From Lycorma delicatula (Eukaryota > Arthropoda > Insecta > Hemiptera > Fulgoridae), in the NCBI RefSeq assembly GCF_047948215.1, contig NC_134461.1, positions 91,408,245 through 91,472,244 of the forward strand: 64,000 nucleotides of DNA, given 5' to 3'. Numbering within the stretch: position 1 is the stretch's first letter; each line of letters starts with the position of its first letter. Shown here in pieces: positions 58,389 to 64,000 of the stretch. A program made the position numbers and the translations under genes. Below the pieces are notes generated by a model. That model saw nothing but the letters and a program-made list of their open reading frames with translations, was not told the DNA's origin and did not search any database.

Positions 58389-59582
58389 CAGTGGTTGGAA
58401 AGTTGCTGTGTACTGGAATTTTGGAAATGTAATGACGAAACTTTCTTAATAATTAATTTGTATTTTTATTTCATTATTATACAGAAATGGATATTACAAT
58501 AACTGGAATAGCGTATAAAAGGCGTTGAAAATGACCTCCTTTAACAACACTGCATCATACGTTTCAATTTTCAAACAATTTAACCAGTACTGGAATTTAT
58601 TGTACGTATGAAGTTATTGGGATTTTAAGTTCGTCAATCGTGCTTGGTCTGTTGCGGTACACTGTTTCTTTTTCGCTGTCCCCCGTAGAAAGTGAGCTGG
58701 GCGAGTCAGATCGGGCGATCGTGCAGGCCACAAACACCTCGAAATGATTTGTTCACCAAAGTCATTTTGTAAAATAGTCATTAACCTGATAGATGTGGTG
58801 CAATATTACTGGAAACATCCGTGATTGAATTCCACCTTGTTAACTGAATAATAAAGTTCGTTAAAAACAAACAACTATCACTATTAACTACTGTATTTTC
58901 AAAAAAGATTGGACCCACAATGCGCGTTTTACTCACTCCGTACCAGACTCCAATTTTCCCTTCGTGTAAGATTGTTCGTGTAATTCACAGGGATTAGTTA
59001 TCGACTACAGTTGTGTATTTTGTGAATTAATATACCCTCTCAGGTGAAATCACGCTTCAGCTGAAAAATAAAAAACGTAAAGTCTAGGATGCCCACGGAA
59101 ATTTGGTCTACAAAACTTTTAACCGCTGACAATAGTTGTCTTTCGTCATGATCTGCTGGTTTGATCTGTACGCACACATTACGCAGCTTCTGTTCGTTTA
59201 GTTCTATTTTGATCAGCGTTTTTAATAGTCCCTGTTGTCCTAGGTTTTTCGAAGAATTTCAAACTGCATTGCAATGAAGAACAGAAGTATTTGGAAACTT
59301 TTCAGAAAACATGTGCTTCACTAAATCGACGAAATGTGTTCAACGAAAAAAATGCGTTTCTCTACCGAAAGAATCATTATGTTTCTCGTAGCTATTGTTT
59401 CCGATAAACGAAACAACACGAAACGAACCGAAGCACGTTCAGTCACAATTCAACAACTGACGTCTTGGTTTATTATTGAACAACGCCCAACGAATCCGCA
59501 GGGAAACCAACCAAACGCCGAAACAAAAGTTTGCACCAATTAGTACTAAAGCATACTACACAGCGACTTTCTGAATCATTTT
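58389..59582 (-). pseudogene. Decayed mariner-superfamily transposon, family 1, copy 2
   Basis: The right end at 59582, on the minus strand, has TTCAGAAAGTCGCTGTGTAG, the same as the left end of the 4-kb copy. The left end after TA at 58387-58388 has the related TTGGAAAGTTGCTGTGTA. About 1.19 kb in total. On the minus strand the transposase is broken but readable: V-W-Y-G-V-S-K-T-R-I-V-G-P-I-F-F-E-N-T-V-N at about 58955-58890, then A-P-H-L-S-G, and A-R-S-P-D-L-T-R-P-A-H-F-L-R-G, where the third catalytic position appears to be His or is shifted. The family resembles, but is distinct from, the 36.1-kb element: its internal protein motif is similar but its terminal repeats differ. The plus frame at 59334-59543 is antisense. 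Confidence 0.85.
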
Positions 59583-59937
59583 TACAATTTTTGGGGGATT
59601 TTTGCATCACTCTTATCCTAATCAGCATCAGCTTCTATTAGATTTTCTATCCCAATTTTTTTAACACCAAGTTTCTGGCAACTTTTTTTACAATTACGTC
59701 TCTCTCCAATCCTTTGCAGCTCTACCTGTCAAATAGTATCCGATTTAGTAGTTCTGTACTAATTAACCTTCCTATATCCACTGATATTAATTTTCTAATG
59801 GAATTGTTAATAATATTTACAACTTCAACCATCTTAAAACTTTTCTAATTATATCATCTATTTTAATTCCTTACATAATTATGATATATTTCTTTTTACT
59901 TACTTGGTCATGCTAATTTTAATGCCTAAAAAACTAA
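59583..59937. other. AT-rich DNA
   Basis: No feature recognised. Confidence 0.4.
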
Positions 59938-60072
59938 GGATTGGTAGCGTCTCGGTCTTTCATCTTTAGGTCCCGGGTTCGAATCCCGGCATGACATTTT
60001 TCATACGCTACAAAATTCCATTTCTATATCCCACGCACAAGCTTCAAGCTTATGTGGCGGCGATATCATCAA
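59938..60072 (+). mobile_element. SINE-2 copy (variant tail)
   Basis: Plus-strand GGTAGCGTCTCGGTCTTTCATC, perfect B box GGGTTCGAATCCCGG, GACATTTTTCATACGCTAC, then the variant tail CACGCACAAGCTTCAAGCTTATG. Head 5' end missing. Confidence 0.85.
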
Positions 60073-62609
60073 GAAAAAAATTACAAATTCAAAAATAATG
60101 AAACTTCTAGTGAAACTCTCTACCATCAAATCATGATAAAAATCACATATATATTATATTAATTGACTATAATTAATTGATTTTTATTCAATTATATTAA
60201 AATCATAGGTTGTCATTGTTTTGCTCTTGTAATAAAATTTATCGCTCCATTGACTTGTTTAATTCTCAACAACGTTACTGTAGGTATTATAAAATCCTAG
60301 ACAACTCCAATGAAGCATAATAATTCAGTAATTTTAGTGAAAGTAGGTAGTTTTTTTATCTCCTTAGAACCATAATCCCTGTACAAACTTTATAAATATT
60401 ACTCAGCGGAATTTCATGTTTAATGGTTTTTTTTTTACTTTCAGTGTTTCATAAAATATGACGTTAATTTATTTTTGAAAAGCTTTATAATATTACATAA
60501 CCAAAATAATGATGTCATTATCTGACCTTTATAGGACGGATGAAGCTAATTTTCACCTTTCCGGTTTCCTGAATAATCAGAATTCTCGTTAATGGGGAGA
60601 ATAGTATTCCAGCTACATACATCAGTGATTTTTGTAAAATGTAAAGGTAATACATAATATTACTTTTATTTAATTTATCGACTAATAATAATAATAATAT
60701 CATTATTATAATTATAGATCGTATTTTTAATTTATATATTAATTTAAACAGAATATTACATTTTTAGTGAGTTTACATCTAATTACGTATAAATAATGAT
60801 TAATAAAACTACATGTAATCTCTATGTGTTATCGCATGATCAAAATATAAAAAACCAAAGTCGGTCAATCAAAGTGGAAAAAAATTATTAAACTGAAAAT
60901 AAGTTACGTCATTTTATCACCGTTCATTACATATGACATAATTGAAAAAATTCTTTTAAAAAAGCCGAATGTATTAAAGCTCTGTAGTAAAATACATTAT
61001 AATAAAGTTATTTATATTATTACTATAATGATACAATTTGTAAGTTTGTATAAAAAAGAAAGAATTTCACAAAGAAATCTTTAAACAACAATCCAAGTTG
61101 ATTTTCCTTAAATAGTTTTATCTTTTATTCCATATTATTTCTTTTAACGGGGATGTACTCGTAAATTATTCAGTACTGGAATGTTTGATTTTGTATTACA
61201 GCAGACCGCGCAAGAATATGGTCCACAGCCATAGGCGGCTGAATATATGACAATGTTACGGAAAATGAAGATCCATTTCGATATTTTCATTGATAAGAAG
61301 GAAAATCTATATTTTTTATCACAAATCTTAAAAATTTTTTTGTGAATAAGATTTTTAGCAACCAAATTTATCGCCTACGGATATCCAAAAGCAAGAACCA
61401 CTTTCGTGCGGTCTGATTTTTATCATTTACAGCAGTGCCCTTCACATATTATTTAAGGAAGTGTTAATACTTGTATCTTTCATTAAGAAATATGTGATAA
61501 CAATGAATACTTAATGTTAAAGTAAAACAGGTAAGACAGACCTTTTAATTAAAAGAAATTTTGTATGAAAGGAAAAATGTTATTTCTTCGAAGAGTAGTA
61601 CTGAAACCGCACCAGTGCAACCCTGGTTTTAAAATAAGAATAATACAGATCTGTCGGTTACTTATTCATACATACCTGAGAATGATATCAACAAAATGTT
61701 TTCTCATACATTATATGTCTTAAATTCCGTATTCTTGAAATAGCTTCTATTTAATACAATTAAGGAAGGTTTGTTTAAAATCATCTATATAGAACCATAT
61801 ATAAAATCATATTTTTATCAAATAATTATCTTTCATATATATATAATATATATAATCAAACGGTAGTGTGTTTATTTGTGACCGGATGTGAGAAACAAAC
61901 AGCTCCAAAAAAAATATATAGTTATTGCTAAGTGTAATACACATTTTTCCGTTTAATAGTATTTTTCTATTTTTATATAACCTCCCGCTCTGTAACACAC
62001 TGAGCCTCATTCCACCACCTTACCTATTTTTTTAAAATATGTGAGCTCTCCCGTGCATGTTTTTTTTAAATAAGTTCGCTCCGCCTTTTAGTCATCATTT
62101 ACTATTTTCAATTTAGCATTATTTGTATAGTGATTATTGTAAGAAAATTTATGTGACGTTCATGAGTAGGCGTGCCGCCGTATCCTTCTAGTCATTAAAA
62201 GGAAGGGCTATTCTCCAGTTTTCGTGGTAGCTATCTCAATCCTACGCTACCTTTAGAGATAAGATAAATTTAGTTTATGTTTAATTTTGTTTTTGTAAAT
62301 CACTCCATACATAATCAATAAAATATTTATGGTAGTAATTCACAAATCACTTTCATCTTTTTTTTTTGTTGTTATGCAATTTGATTTCGTTACTGAGATC
62401 TATCTATAAAAAAAAAAAAAAAAAGTAATAAAAATTTCGTATTTTTAATTATTTTTTACCCTACACTTCTAATAAAACCAAGTAAACAAAACTGGGGTTC
62501 ATTGTTGATTTCCTCAGAATGATCAATCTAGTTTTAGCTTGACTATAACACAGTAGTGTACATGTTCAAAAGGGTGACATCGAATTAAATCATACAATGA
62601 GGAAAACTG
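60073..62609. other. AT-rich DNA
   Basis: Short frames at 60518-60703, 61144-61365 and 61807-62010 give no recognised protein. A slightly GC-richer stretch lies at 62150-62270. No gene supported. Confidence 0.4.
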
Positions 62610-63130
62610 GATTTGAATTATGATCAAAATCAAAAAAATTGTTACCGATACTGAAGCACATAATCCACGACTCGTGCAACGCCAGTTAGCATTGGGTAAA
62701 CTAGCTGAACATAGCTGGCAAGAGAAATGGGAAATGGGATGAAAGGAAACTGGACCCAAAGTCTAATCCCGGACTTCTAGAGATAACTGGTTCACAAACA
62801 AGGAGAAATGGGGCACAAGCCGACGCAATTTCTTACTTGTCACGAGTGTTTTAAAGCATACCTGTATTTGCGGACTCTGAGACCTTCCACGAATTGTGGT
62901 TATTACGGGAAGGAAGAAACCGCACAACACACGTTGTCCATATGCGATCAGTTCCTGTAGCATGGGAAAACATGCAGGAGTGAATTCGGCGTTTATCCCA
63001 AAGAACATCATTGGACTATGGCAGATCGAACGACTATGGCAAGTGGTATACACGGTTTTGGTTAAGATTGTCCAGAAAGAAGGTGTAAGAATCGCAGGTG
63101 TGTGCAATTCCGCTTGAATCTCCCTTGGGG
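62610..63130 (+). pseudogene. R1-like LINE, C-terminal remnant
   Basis: The plus strand, with frame changes, shows the C-terminal end common in R1/I-type LINEs. There is a G-K-L-A-E-H-S-W-Q-E-K-W segment and a run beginning T-N-K-E-K-W-G-T. The Cys/His motif N-C-G-Y-Y-G-K-E-E-T-A-Q-H-T-L-S-I-C-D-Q-F falls at about 62894-62956, and then P-K-N-I-I-G-L-W-Q-I. The family pattern is C..CG....T..H....C..F, which is thought to bind nucleic acid. Stops and frameshifts interrupt it. The minus-strand 146-codon frame (62763-63203) is its antisense shadow. It may belong to the same family as the gag pieces in this window. Confidence 0.65.
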
Positions 63131-63299
63131 CTGTGTTCATACGTACATATCCAAGCACGTCCAGTTCCAAGGTTGAGAAACAACTAGGTGAAAAAGTAAA
63201 CAATTCTTCAGTTTTTAATAAAGTTAAATATTTTGGTACAGTTGTTTTTGAGTCAGTTGCATTTATTCAAAAGTCTGTTATATTTTGGTAATTGTCGGT

Positions 63300-63384
63300 T
63301 ATCTGGACGCCACCTATAGAGTTCTGTTTGGGTGCTGCCACCAACCAAAATTGCCAGATCATCGGCATATCAAATAATCTCTCT
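63300..63384 (-). pseudogene. Scrap of reverse transcriptase with the YADD motif
   Basis: On the minus strand, after a TGA, the sequence reads Y-A-D-D-L-A-I-L-V-G-G-S-T. This is the catalytic box of a LINE reverse transcriptase followed by its usual hydrophobic strand. The fragment covers about 80 bp and abuts a SINE-1. Its orientation is opposite to the R1-like remnant just upstream. Confidence 0.65.
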
Positions 63385-63562
63385 TTTTTTCTGTTTAGCC
63401 TCCGGAACCATCGTAAGGTATTACTTCAGAGTATAAATGAGGATGATATGTACGATTGTAAATGAAGTCTAGTCTTGCACAGTCTCACGTCGACCGTTCC
63501 TGAGATGTGGGGTTAATTGAAACCCAACCATCACCAAAGAACATCGGTATTCACGATCCAAT
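63385..63562 (-). mobile_element. SINE-1 copy e, 5'-truncated
   Basis: Tail (GCCTCCGGAACCATCGTAAGG on plus) and body match the other copies up to CACGATCCAATATC. The tRNA-like head is absent, so it is a 5'-truncated insertion or has been overwritten. Confidence 0.88.
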
Positions 63563-63954
63563 ATCAAGATAACTTTTTTTTATACCCCCTTCCCCTGATC
63601 CAGACCCACAGTGAAGCATAACGCAACCTAGGAGGAGTGACCTTTACCTTTACCTAGCCTTCCCGCCCACCACCTGAACATCTGGCAAGGCAATTCTGCT
63701 CAGCGGTTGGATCTGTTAATTTATGTCTGCCTCTAACCTCAAAGAAGAGACTCCAGATCCAGCAATGCTGTATCCTTCATCCCCCGCCAGGGACGGGTCT
63801 CGGTCTTCTGGGTGTCTCGTGCCTCAAACGGGGAGTCCCCCACCGGGACTCTGATCTTGACTCCCCCCTAAAAAATGACGGATCCAGATGATCGTCATCA
63901 CGGCAGAAAGCGTCACATGGTATATATAAACCTAACATAACCATATCAATATAA
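63563..63954 (-). mobile_element. Fragment of the gag-bearing LINE
   Basis: On the minus strand GATCAGAGTCCCGGTGGGGGACTCCCC (about 63860-63833) matches the phrases after the gag knuckles at 28576 (ACCAGTGGGGGATCCC) and 45335 (CCCGGTGGGGGATCC). The whole stretch is GC-rich and has no intact ORF. Confidence 0.5.
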
Positions 63955-64000
63955 CCTTTTTTTTGTTTAACCTCCGGAATCACCGTTAGGTATTGCTACA
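63955..64000 (-). mobile_element. SINE-2 tail at the window edge
   Basis: TTTTTGTTTAACCTCCGGAATCACCGTTAGGTATTGC on plus is the complement of the shared SINE 3' tail. The element continues beyond the window. Confidence 0.8.

Noticed and set aside
59334..59543. 69-codon plus-strand ORF
   Set aside because: Antisense of the 5' part of the decayed mariner element.
62763..63203. 146-codon minus-strand ORF
   Set aside because: Antisense of the R1-like LINE remnant, whose Cys/His motif is on the plus strand.
1..64000. CRISPR array, operon, prophage or other prokaryotic system
   Set aside because: No regularly spaced repeats with unique spacers, no ribosome-binding-site-led gene clusters; all evidence points to an animal genome.

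Overview
The window looks like intergenic or intronic DNA from a large, AT-rich, repeat-laden insect genome. A hemipteran would fit the type of repeats, but the order is an inference. The evidence is the very low GC content, long A/T runs and dinucleotide repeats. Many tRNA-derived SINEs carry target-site duplications (TSDs). There are also decayed non-LTR retrotransposons, mariner/Tc1-type transposons in several states of decay, a probable pogo/Tigger remnant, and Helitron-like 3' ends. There is no bacterial-style gene organisation, no CRISPR array, no rRNA and no convincing functional tRNA.

Only one open reading frame looks like an ordinary host gene: a 170-codon ORF at 34196-34708. Its first half resembles the DUF4485 domain found at the N-terminus of centrosomal CEP112-type proteins. 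Nearly every other protein-like stretch is mobile-element debris. A mariner-superfamily element with matching terminal inverted repeats (TIRs) and TA TSDs (36103-37385) still has a 320-codon ORF, but its third catalytic acidic residue is Asn and its N-terminus is broken.

Layout. 0-4.8 kb: SINE-1 with exact TSD, LINE reverse-transcriptase fragment carrying a 5' U1 snRNA fragment between 17-bp repeats, repeat R3, SINE-2, decayed mariner. 5-12 kb: AT-rich DNA with one conspicuous mixed-composition block (about 5.69-5.80 kb), microsatellites and an internally deleted Tc1-like element (10.5-11.1 kb). 12-16 kb: two copies of an ~800-bp repeat, the second inside a long-TIR element. 16.5-18.3 kb: decayed copy of a recurrent but unnamed insect protein family, containing a perfect 20-bp hairpin. 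20-29 kb: two versions of one retroelement, one with a zinc-knuckle gag segment and one lacking it; R3 copy 2; another LINE C-terminal remnant. 29-38 kb: repeat R4, the DUF4485-like gene, R3 copy 3, the mariner, and the 3' part of a DUF4817-type transposon. 38-46 kb: Helitron-like end, SINEs, a DUF4817 transposon with its catalytic centre deleted, and a second gag fragment. 46-57 kb: R4 copy 2, a ~500-bp fold-back, LINE 3' ends, a long pyrimidine tract, a pogo-like pseudogene split by a SINE, clustered SINE-2 copies, a 900-bp LINE fragment, and a SINE nested in a LINE 3' end. 57-64 kb: second decayed mariner of the 4-kb family, R1-like LINE C-terminal debris, a YADD reverse-transcriptase scrap, and SINE ends.

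The genes do not form a pathway. What ties the window together is element interaction: SINE families that share a 3' tail, internally deleted derivatives of longer elements, and layered insertions that can be dated relative to one another. All family names rest on pattern recognition from the sequence; no search was run.
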